Shown here one piece after another: positions 1 to 6,971 of a stretch of 64,000 bases of DNA. The notes beneath the pieces are model-generated. The model worked only from the letters and a program-made list of their open reading frames with translations. It was not told where the DNA came from and did not search any database. The stretch is from assembly GCF_006658505.1 (NCBI RefSeq), contig NZ_VFUZ01000008.1:124001-188000 (forward strand), written 5' to 3'. The position numbers were made by a program, and so were the translations under genes. How positions within the stretch are numbered: position 1 is the first letter of the stretch; each line of letters opens with the position of its first letter. Source of the stretch: Mesorhizobium sp. B2-4-15. Lineage in GTDB: Bacteria; Pseudomonadota; Alphaproteobacteria; Rhizobiales; Rhizobiaceae.

Positions 1-2
1 AC

Positions 3-806
3 TGGACCTCCGGTCTGAGCCATGGCCTCGCCTTGAGGCTCGAGGCGCAGGCCGACGCCAAATGGAGCGACGTTTCCGGGCTCGTCGACAAGATGCGGCT
101 GGTGAAGAGTGCCGAGGAACAGGTGCTGATGCGCCGCGCCGCCAAGGTTACGGACGCTGCCGCAGGTGCGGCGATCGCGGCAATCTCCGCCGGCGCCGCC
201 GAGCAGGAGGTCGCCGCCCAATGCGTGGCGGCGATGATCCGCGCCGGGGGCCACGCGCCGGGTTTCGGCCCGTTCATTCGTCCCGCCACCAGGCTCGGGG
301 AAGAACACACGACCTGGGGCGACGGCATCTACCGCACCGGCGAGCCTGTCTTCGTCGAACTCTCCGGCTGCGTCTCGCGCTATCATGCGCCGCTTGGCCG
401 GCTGATCCGTATTGGCAGCACCAAGGATCAAGACGCGGCGATGGCCGAGGTGACGGCCAAGGCATTCGATGCCGTCGTCAAGGCGCTCAGACCTGGCGTC
501 AGAGCGCGCGACGTCTATGCCGCCTGGCAAGGCGTCGCCGACGAAGCCGGTCTCTCGCACTATCGCCGCCATCATTGCGGGTATCTGGTCGGCATTGGCC
601 AGCCGCCATCCTGGACCGGCGGCAATTCGGTGACCGGCCTCAGGCACGATTCCGATCTCGAAATCGAGACTGGCATGAGCTTCCACATCCTGTCCTGGCT
701 GATGGGCACCGGCCGCGGCGACCATTTCATGTCAAACACGGTGCTGCTGACCGACGCAGGCGCTGAAGTGCTGACCCGCACCCCGGCCGGCTCGATCGTC
801 CGCTAG
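3..806 (+). CDS. M24 family creatinase/ectoine-hydrolase-like protein, 3' part only
   Basis: The reading frame is open at the window edge, so the N-terminal domain lies outside; about 267 residues are visible. This is the pita-bread (M24) fold, with the LVKSAEEQVLMRRAA helix that opens the catalytic half and the IETGMSFHI strand near the end. The canonical metal ligands are mostly absent. The first Asp position reads VELSG, the second falls in YHAPLGR, the His-Glu pair is replaced around VGIGQPP, and the last Glu is lost in SNTVLL. That pattern fits the non-metal branch (creatinase, DoeA-type hydrolases) rather than aminopeptidase P. It lies 3 bp upstream of soxB. Creatinase releases sarcosine from creatine, so a C-N hydrolase feeding sarcosine oxidase is a reasonable inference, but the substrate is not proven. 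Confidence 0.8.
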   Translation, partial: WTSGLSHGLALRLEAQADAKWSDVSGLVDKMRLVKSAEEQVLMRRAAKVTDAAAGAAIAAISAGAAEQEVAAQCVAAMIRAGGHAPGFGPFIRPATRLGEEHTTWGDGIYRTGEPVFVELSGCVSRYHAPLGRLIRIGSTKDQDAAMAEVTAKAFDAVVKALRPGVRARDVYAAWQGVADEAGLSHYRRHHCGYLVGIGQPPSWTGGNSVTGLRHDSDLEIETGMSFHILSWLMGTGRGDHFMSNTVLLTDAGAEVLTRTPAGSIVR

Positions 807-809
807 ACC

Positions 810-2072
810 ATGAACATGTCGCGCTATTCTGCGTTCTCGATTTTCCGCAACGGCTTGTCCGGCCAGAAGAACTGGCAGCGCGCCTGGCGCGCCGCAGAGC
901 CGAAGCCGGCTTACGATGTGATCGTCGTCGGCGGTGGCGGACACGGGCTGGCCACGGCCTTCTATCTCGCGGAGAATCACGGCATCCGCAATGTCGCCGT
1001 GCTGGAGAAGGGCTATATCGGCGGCGGCAATGTCGGCCGCAACACCACCGTCATCCGCTCCAATTACCTGCTCGACGGCAACACCCAGTTCTACGAATTC
1101 TCGGTCAAGCTGTGGGAAGGCCTGTCGCAGGCGCTGAATTTCAACGTCATGTTCTCGCAACGCGGCCAGATCGTCACCGCCCATTCGGCGGACCAGCTCG
1201 ATACTTTCAGCCACCGTGCCAACGTCATGCGGCTAAACGGCATCGATGCCGACATACTCGATCGCGACGCAGTGCGGCGGCTGGTCCCTTATCTCGATTT
1301 TTCCGAAACGGCGCGATTTCCGATCCATGGCGCGATCCTGCAGGGCCGCGCCGGCACGGCCCGTCACGATGCTGTCGCCTGGGGCTATGCACGTGCCGCC
1401 GACGGCCATGGCGTCGACATCATCCAGAACTGCGAAGTGACCGGTTTTGTCCGGGACGGCGACAGGATAGTCGGCGTGGAGACGAGCAAGGGCCGGATCG
1501 GCGCCGGCAAGGTCGGTCTCGCTGTGGCCGGCCATACCTCCGTGCTCGGACAGAAGGCCGGCTTGGAACTGCCGATCGAAAGCCACGTGCTGCAGGCTTT
1601 CGTCACCGAGCCGCTGAAGCCGCTGGTCGACCATGTCGTCGCCTATGGCGCTGATCATTTCTATGTCAGCCAGTCCGACAAGGGTGGATTGGTTTTCGGC
1701 GGCAATCTCGACGGCTACAACTCCTACGCCCAGCGCGGCAATCTCGGCGTCGTGCGCGAGGTGGCCGAGGCCGCGATCGCGCTGATGCCCTGCATCTCAC
1801 GCGTCAGGATGCTGCGCCATTGGGGCGGCGTAATGGACATGACGCCCGACGCCAGCCCGATCATCTGCCCGACACCGATCGACGGGCTCTATCTCAACGG
1901 CGGCTGGTGCTATGGCGGCTTCAAGGCGACGCCGGCTTCGGGCTGGTGCTTTGCGCATACGCTGGCGACCGGCAAGCCGCATCCATTGATCGCCGCCTAC
2001 GGGCTCGACCGTTTCCGTTCCGGCCACACACTCGACGAGGCTGGCGCCGGCCCCTCCGCCTGGCTTCAATAA
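810..2072 (+). CDS. soxB: Sarcosine oxidase subunit beta
   Basis: FAD-dependent DAO-family subunit of heterotetrameric sarcosine oxidase, which oxidatively demethylates sarcosine to glycine in the cytoplasm and passes the one-carbon unit to tetrahydrofolate. The 420-residue product has the family's usual length. Its N-terminus SIFRNGLSG is typical of SoxB, followed by a dinucleotide-binding motif VIVVGGGGHGLATA near residue 35 and the GNVGRNTTVIRSNY stretch near residue 75. Near the C-terminus GGWCYGGFKATPASG matches the conserved FAD-binding end. An alternative ATG lies two codons in. It is the first of four closely spaced sox genes, so co-transcription is very likely. Confidence 0.95.
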   Translation: MNMSRYSAFSIFRNGLSGQKNWQRAWRAAEPKPAYDVIVVGGGGHGLATAFYLAENHGIRNVAVLEKGYIGGGNVGRNTTVIRSNYLLDGNTQFYEFSVKLWEGLSQALNFNVMFSQRGQIVTAHSADQLDTFSHRANVMRLNGIDADILDRDAVRRLVPYLDFSETARFPIHGAILQGRAGTARHDAVAWGYARAADGHGVDIIQNCEVTGFVRDGDRIVGVETSKGRIGAGKVGLAVAGHTSVLGQKAGLELPIESHVLQAFVTEPLKPLVDHVVAYGADHFYVSQSDKGGLVFGGNLDGYNSYAQRGNLGVVREVAEAAIALMPCISRVRMLRHWGGVMDMTPDASPIICPTPIDGLYLNGGWCYGGFKATPASGWCFAHTLATGKPHPLIAAYGLDRFRSGHTLDEAGAGPSAWLQ

Positions 2073-2084
2073 AGGGCAAGACAA

Positions 2085-2342
2085 ATGCTTCGCATCGAAT
2101 GTCCGTGCTGTGGCCCGCGCGACCATGACGAGTTCCGCTATGGCGGGGACGCTTCGGTCACGCGTCCAGGTCATGACGATCCGGACCCGGAGACCTGGTA
2201 TCGCTATGTCTATGTCCGCAAAAACCCGCCCGGGCCGCACAGCGAGTTCTGGCAACATGTCGCCGGCTGCCGGCAATGGCTCGTCGTCAACCGCGACACC
2301 CGCGACCATTCCATCCTCTCCGTCGGCTTCGCCAGGACATAG
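2085..2342 (+). CDS. soxD: Sarcosine oxidase subunit delta
   Basis: Small (85-residue) structural subunit of heterotetrameric sarcosine oxidase. The N-terminal CPCCG motif at residues 6-10 and a later Cys and His supply the zinc site known in SoxD. DEFRYGGDA and the WYRYVYVRKNPPGPHSEFW segment are family signatures. It sits between soxB (12 bp gap) and soxA (4 bp gap), the standard soxBDAG order. Confidence 0.95.
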   Translation: MLRIECPCCGPRDHDEFRYGGDASVTRPGHDDPDPETWYRYVYVRKNPPGPHSEFWQHVAGCRQWLVVNRDTRDHSILSVGFART

Positions 2343-2346
2343 AAGC

Positions 2347-5295
2347 ATGAACTCGAATGACAGACGTTTGCCAGCAGGCGGCCGCATCGATCGTGCGCAA
2401 CCGATTGGCTTCAGCTTCGATGGCCGCACGCTGAACGGCTACCAAGGCGACACGCTGGCTTCGGCTTTGCTGGCCAACGGGATCACACTCACCGGACGTA
2501 GCTTCAAATATCACCGGCCGCGCGGCATCTTCTCGGCCGGCCCCGAAGAACCGAACGCTCTGGTCACCCTCGGGAGTGGGGGACGGCGCGAACCGAACCT
2601 GCCGGCCACCACGCTCGAACTGGCGGAAGGCATGTCTGCCGAAAGCCAGAACCGCTGGCCGTCACTTGCCTTCGACCTGCAGAGCATCAACGGGCTGTTG
2701 GCGCCGTTCCTTTCCGCCGGCTTCTACTACAAGACCTTCATGGGACCGACGCGGCGCGCCTGGATGTTCTATGAGCATTTCATCCGCAGGGCGGCAGGCC
2801 TGGGCCGGGCTGGCACCGAGCCCGATCCCGGCCGTTACGAGATGCGCCACGCATTTGCCGACGTGGCGATCGTCGGCGGCGGCCCTGCTGGCCTTTCGGC
2901 GGCGCGCGCAGCGGCAAGCGCTGGCGCGAGCGTCGCCCTGATCGAGCAGGATTTCCTGCTCGGCGGCCAGCTGCTGTCGGAGCGCTCCGATGGCGAAGCG
3001 GCAGCCTGGCTGAAGATAATCGTGACCGAACTGGCAGGCCTGTCCAACGTCACCGTGTTGCGCAAGACGATGGCGTTCGGCACCTATGACGGCAACACCT
3101 TGGGTCTGATCGAACGAAACGACGATCCGGCGGTGGAAGGCGACGCACGGCAGGCCTTCACCATGCTTCGTGCAGGCTCCATCGTCTTGGCGGCCGGTGC
3201 CATCGAGCGGCCGCTGGTGTTCTCCAACAACGACCGGCCGGGTGTCATGCTGGCATCGGCCGCGCGGACCTACCTCAACCGGTTCGCCGTTCTGCCTGGG
3301 AGACGTATCCTCGTTGCCACCACCAATGACGGCGCCTATCGCACTGCCATCGACCTTGCCGCCGCCGGTGCGCAAGTGACAGTCGCAGATCAGCGCAGCG
3401 CCTCGCCTGCCGGTCTGATCGCGGAAGCGAAGCGCCTGAACATCGCGATCCGATCCGGGACCCGAATCGCCGATCTGCGTGGCGGCCATGCGGTCAGGGG
3501 CGCGAAGCTTACCGGGCCGGACGGCAATACGGAGATCCCTTGCGATCTCGTCTGCATGTCCGGCGGTTGGTCACCGACCGTGCATCTTACCGCGCATCTC
3601 GGTGTCAAACCCGTCTATCGCGACGATTTGGACGGCTTCATTCCCGGCGGCTTTCCGGCAGGGCATTTTGGCGCGGGCGCGATGATTGGCCGCTTCTCGA
3701 CCACCAATGCCATCGAGGATGGACACCGCGCCGGCACCGATGCGGCAATCTTCTGCGGAAAATCTACAACGCCACCGCCCTCCGCGAGGCTCGATCTCGG
3801 CGAAACCGCAGCCGACGCGTTCCCTGCGATCTCCTTCGTTGGGCGCGGGAAAGCCTTCATCGATTTCCAAATGGATGTCACCACCAAGGACATCGAGCTT
3901 GCTCATCGCGAGGGTTATGAATCGGTCGAGCACCTGAAGCGCTACACCACGCTCGGCATGGGCACCGACCAGGGCAAGACCAGTAATTTTGCCGCACTTT
4001 CAGCGATGGCGGCGTTACGCCAAGAGACGATCCCGCAAACCGGAACCACGACCTTTCGTCCGCCATATGCACCGGTCGCCATCGGTGCGCTCGCCGGCCG
4101 CGCCGTCGGTCACCATTTCAAGCCGGTTCGCCGCACGCCGATGCACGACTGGCATATGGCGAATGGCGCAGAGATGCTCGAGGTGGGGCTGTGGATGCGT
4201 CCGTATTTCTATCGCGCCGCCGGCCGCGACGTGAATGAGGCCTACGTCGCCGAGATGCGCATGGTGCGCGGCGCCGCGGGTCTGATGGATATTTCCACCC
4301 TCGGCAAGGTCGACGTGCAAGGCCCGGACGCGGCCATTTTCCTCGACCGGGTCTATGCCAACGGCTTTGCCAAGCTGCCGGTCGGCCGCGCCCGCTACGG
4401 TGTCATGCTGCGCGATGACGGCATCGTCTTCGACGACGGCACGACCACGCGGCTCTCGGAAACGCGCTTCTTCATGACCACCTCGACCGCCAAGGCGGCC
4501 GATGTGCAGTCGCGGCTCGAATTCCTGCTCGACACCGCATGGCGGGAGTTGCGTGTCGCCGTCACCTCGGTCAGCGACGAATGGGCGGCGATGTCCCTTG
4601 CCGGCCCGAAGAGCCGGGATATCCTCACCGCCGCCTTTCCGGAGCTCGACGTTTCGAACGATGCGCTGCCGCATATGGGCGTCATCAAGGCCGTGTCCGA
4701 GGGACGGACGCTGCGTATCATCCGCCTCAGTTACTCCGGCGAGCGCGCCTATGAAATCTATGTCGCCGCGAGCCATGGCGAACGGCTCTGGAGCCGGCTG
4801 CTGGAAGTGGGTGGGCCGTTTGGCCTGAAACCCTACGGTGTCGAAGCGCTCGGCGCGCTGCGCGTCGAGAAAGGTCACGTCGCCGGGCCGGAGATCGATG
4901 GCCGCACCACGCTCGATGATCTTGGCCTTGGCCGCATGGCGAGCAAGCGCACCGGCTTCGTAGGTGAGGTCCTGCGGCATCGCCCGGCGTTTCAGGCTCC
5001 CGATCGCCAGCGTCTGGTTGGTTTGGAATGTGCCGAGGAGGGCAAGCGCCTGCGGGGCGGCGCCATTTTGTTCATGCCTGACGACACCATCGCCGGCCAT
5101 GGGCGCGGCCGGATAACGTCGGTGACCTTCAGTCCGGAACTCGGCCGCTATGTCGGCCTGGCCCTGCTTGCCGGCGACGTCGCGGTCGAGGGGAGCGAAA
5201 TCCTCGCCGCCTATCCGATGAAAGCCGAAATCGTTCGCGCGCGCGTCGTCTCGCCCGTCTTTCTGGATCCGAAGGGGGAGCGGCTGCATGGCTGA
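2347..5295 (+). CDS. soxA: Sarcosine oxidase subunit alpha
   Basis: Large subunit (982 residues) carrying NAD, the covalent-FMN interface and the folate-binding half. An N-terminal 2Fe-2S-type fold (FSFDGRTLNGYQGDTLASALLANG) is followed by a Rossmann motif VAIVGGGPAGLSAARAA and a C-terminal aminomethyltransferase (GCV_T) domain from about residue 600. That domain ends with ALRVEKGHV and the GCV_T C-terminal barrel. The frame is open upstream to 2110, inside soxD. The ATG at 2347 was chosen because it gives the usual family N-terminus (MNSNDRRLPAGGRIDR) and follows the soxD stop by four bases. It overlaps soxG by 8 bp, so the two are translationally coupled. Confidence 0.95.
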   Translation: MNSNDRRLPAGGRIDRAQPIGFSFDGRTLNGYQGDTLASALLANGITLTGRSFKYHRPRGIFSAGPEEPNALVTLGSGGRREPNLPATTLELAEGMSAESQNRWPSLAFDLQSINGLLAPFLSAGFYYKTFMGPTRRAWMFYEHFIRRAAGLGRAGTEPDPGRYEMRHAFADVAIVGGGPAGLSAARAAASAGASVALIEQDFLLGGQLLSERSDGEAAAWLKIIVTELAGLSNVTVLRKTMAFGTYDGNTLGLIERNDDPAVEGDARQAFTMLRAGSIVLAAGAIERPLVFSNNDRPGVMLASAARTYLNRFAVLPGRRILVATTNDGAYRTAIDLAAAGAQVTVADQRSASPAGLIAEAKRLNIAIRSGTRIADLRGGHAVRGAKLTGPDGNTEIPCDLVCMSGGWSPTVHLTAHLGVKPVYRDDLDGFIPGGFPAGHFGAGAMIGRFSTTNAIEDGHRAGTDAAIFCGKSTTPPPSARLDLGETAADAFPAISFVGRGKAFIDFQMDVTTKDIELAHREGYESVEHLKRYTTLGMGTDQGKTSNFAALSAMAALRQETIPQTGTTTFRPPYAPVAIGALAGRAVGHHFKPVRRTPMHDWHMANGAEMLEVGLWMRPYFYRAAGRDVNEAYVAEMRMVRGAAGLMDISTLGKVDVQGPDAAIFLDRVYANGFAKLPVGRARYGVMLRDDGIVFDDGTTTRLSETRFFMTTSTAKAADVQSRLEFLLDTAWRELRVAVTSVSDEWAAMSLAGPKSRDILTAAFPELDVSNDALPHMGVIKAVSEGRTLRIIRLSYSGERAYEIYVAASHGERLWSRLLEVGGPFGLKPYGVEALGALRVEKGHVAGPEIDGRTTLDDLGLGRMASKRTGFVGEVLRHRPAFQAPDRQRLVGLECAEEGKRLRGGAILFMPDDTIAGHGRGRITSVTFSPELGRYVGLALLAGDVAVEGSEILAAYPMKAEIVRARVVSPVFLDPKGERLHG

Positions 5296-5830
5296 GGCCT
5301 TGGCATTGAATGAAGTCAATCTGTCGGTGGCCGATTGCCCGATCGTTCAGATCGAATCCTGGGATGGGATGCAGGCCCGATTTGAGTTGAGTGTTTCGCA
5401 ATTGCTGGGCACCGCCCTGCCCGTCTCCGTCGGCGAGACGGCCCGTTGTGCCGACACGCTCATCGTCCGGGTCTCTCCGCGCCGCCTCTGGCTAGTGAGC
5501 GAGGCGGGTGCAAAACCACCGCCCCTGAAGATCGATGCCGGGCTGGGTTGTTCCGTCGACCTCGACGACGGACGGGTGCGCTTCAGATTGGGTGGCGCAC
5601 ACGTCCTGGATATTCTCTCCACTTGCATGGCCGTCGACTGGTGCTCGCCTGTCTCGGCTCCGGGCCGCGCGCTGCAAACGGCCTTTCATCACGTGCCGGT
5701 GCTCGTCCTGCGCACCGGCGAGACTGGCTGCGACATGATCGTGCCGCGAAGCTTTGCGCGCAGCCTTGCGGACTGGATCGCCGAAAGCGTCAGCAAGCGT
5801 TCTTCGCCTGGAATTAAAGCGCGAAATTGA
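5288..5830 (+). CDS. soxG: Sarcosine oxidase subunit gamma
   Basis: Last gene of soxBDAG, 180 residues as usual for the family. SoxG is a GcvT-like structural subunit of the heterotetramer. Visible signatures are TALPVSVGETARCADTLIVR, a WLVSEAG strand and the late FHHVPVLVLRTGETGCDMIVPRSFARSL segment. The ATG overlaps the end of soxA. The reading frame ends just before a gene-free stretch, which probably closes the operon, although no clear hairpin-plus-T-run terminator is visible. Confidence 0.92.
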   Translation: MAEALALNEVNLSVADCPIVQIESWDGMQARFELSVSQLLGTALPVSVGETARCADTLIVRVSPRRLWLVSEAGAKPPPLKIDAGLGCSVDLDDGRVRFRLGGAHVLDILSTCMAVDWCSPVSAPGRALQTAFHHVPVLVLRTGETGCDMIVPRSFARSLADWIAESVSKRSSPGIKARN

Positions 5831-6188
5831 CTGCCCGCTGGCCGACAAGATGGAACCCTTTCCAACCGGGGATTTGGAAGTAATCACGTCGAGGATCGCT
5901 CGACAGAGGCTGTCGACCGCCAAAACCCACCAACAAAGCCATCCGGAGCCTCCGTTGAACGTTAGCCCCTGGAAACGAGATGGGTGTCCGCCTGTGGGCG
6001 CCAAGGAGACGTCTTTGCGACTTGCTCCTGGTTCTGGATGGTTCGCCTACCCTGGTGAGGTTCATAGAAAGCCGACAGTGCCTAACCAGCTCTTCATCAA
6101 TACTTCACCATAGGGACAGCGGCTACGGAACCTTCCTGATTGCTGCGGACTTCTGGGATTCACTGCGAATCGAATGAAGAGGTCCCGC
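5831..6188 (+). other. Intergenic region, nothing recognised
   Basis: 358 bp between soxG and a small unknown gene. Short open frames run across it, but their amino-acid composition is not protein-like and none has a convincing ribosome site. AAGAGG at 6175-6180 serves the next gene. No terminator, repeat or regulator site was recognised. Confidence 0.5.
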
Positions 6189-6494
6189 ATGAAAGTCACC
6201 GCAGCAGGCATCGACCGCATTAAGATTGGCAATGCGGACGCAAGCGGCCAAAGCGCGCATTTCGTCGTTTGGCTTTATCTTCAGGTCGACGAAGGCGGTA
6301 CACAGACAGGTCAGGAACTGGTGGTGTCGGTGCCGTACGATGCGCAGATGACGTTCGACGATCTCGCCACCCAGGCTTTCGAGAAGGCGCACACCATGCT
6401 TCGCGCCTGCTGCGAGATAGATGAGGCCATGTGGTGGAAGCAGTTCAACCGCAGCCTGGCGCCGCTGCCCGAATGGACGCCCGGCGCCCAGTAG
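6189..6494 (+). CDS. Small protein of unknown function
   Basis: 101 residues, family not recognised. The ATG at 6189 was chosen over the in-frame ATG at 6174 because AAGAGG lies eight bases upstream of it. The sequence is soluble and mixed alpha/beta in look: an N-terminal strand KVTAAGIDRIKIG, a central WLYLQVDEGG and VVSVPYDAQMTFDDLA, then a helix with two adjacent Cys (LRACCEIDEAMWW). There is no signal peptide or membrane segment. It stands alone between the sox operon and a recombinase remnant. Confidence 0.6.
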   Translation: MKVTAAGIDRIKIGNADASGQSAHFVVWLYLQVDEGGTQTGQELVVSVPYDAQMTFDDLATQAFEKAHTMLRACCEIDEAMWWKQFNRSLAPLPEWTPGAQ

Positions 6495-6543
6495 TTGGCA
6501 GTGGCCCGAACCGAGCACTGAGGCTGGCGGGATTGCCCGATGC

Positions 6544-6573
6544 TGACCAATGCAGATCTGACCAATGCAGATC
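6544..6573 (+). repeat. Perfect 15-bp tandem duplication
   Basis: TGACCAATGCAGATC occurs at 6544-6558 and again immediately at 6559-6573 with no mismatch. It lies in non-coding DNA about 150 bp from the recombinase remnant and could be a replication slip or a target duplication scar. Confidence 0.9.
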
Positions 6574-6725
6574 GCGGGATTCGACTTCGCATCGTCTGCT
6601 TCTGGTGCAAACCAACCGCCTCAATTGATCGCGAGATGACAGCTTTTGACACCAGGAGGTGGTTGGCTCACGTTCGATATCGAGGCGCATGACAGCCTCT
6701 TGGTAGGGCCGAGTGGCTGCCAAGA

Positions 6726-6809
6726 TCAGATCTCCGTTGCCTCTGCTAGGCTGAGCGCATCTTCGACATTCACACCAAGATAACGAACCGTATTCGCGAT
6801 CTTGGGCTT
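6726..6809 (-). pseudogene. 3' end of a tyrosine recombinase (integrase), remnant
   Basis: Read on the minus strand, this stretch encodes about 27 residues ending in a stop. It contains NTVRYLGVNVEDAL and the terminal SLAEATEI. This is the characteristic C-terminus of many rhizobial tyrosine recombinases, which end with a STVRYLGVDVEDAL-like segment and carry the catalytic Tyr there. Upstream the frame no longer matches the catalytic core, and only hints of it continue in another frame, so the gene is broken. It marks an old integration site; no att repeat was found. Confidence 0.6.
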
Positions 6810-6971
6810 TCGACCGATTGCTTTCCTCGTCGATCCATCGTCCGGACTGCCAGATAAGCGTTGGTCTCCAAGGTGTGCCTTTTCTAAACTTTGCGCAGGG
6901 ACACCAAGATTCGATTAAGTCTGGTCCTTTATCGTGCACCGATCGGAAGTTACGCCGGCTGAGATTCCACC

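Noticed and set aside
2110..2346. N-terminal extension of soxA into soxD
   Set aside because: The extension is a Ser/Thr/Arg-rich shadow of soxD; the ATG at 2347 gives the family start.
4015..5319. A 434-codon frame antisense to soxA and soxG
   Set aside because: Lies opposite conserved sarcosine oxidase genes and shows no recognisable domain.
5754..6113. 119-codon frame spanning the end of soxG and the gap after it
   Set aside because: Overlaps soxG out of frame, and the unique part has no protein-like pattern.
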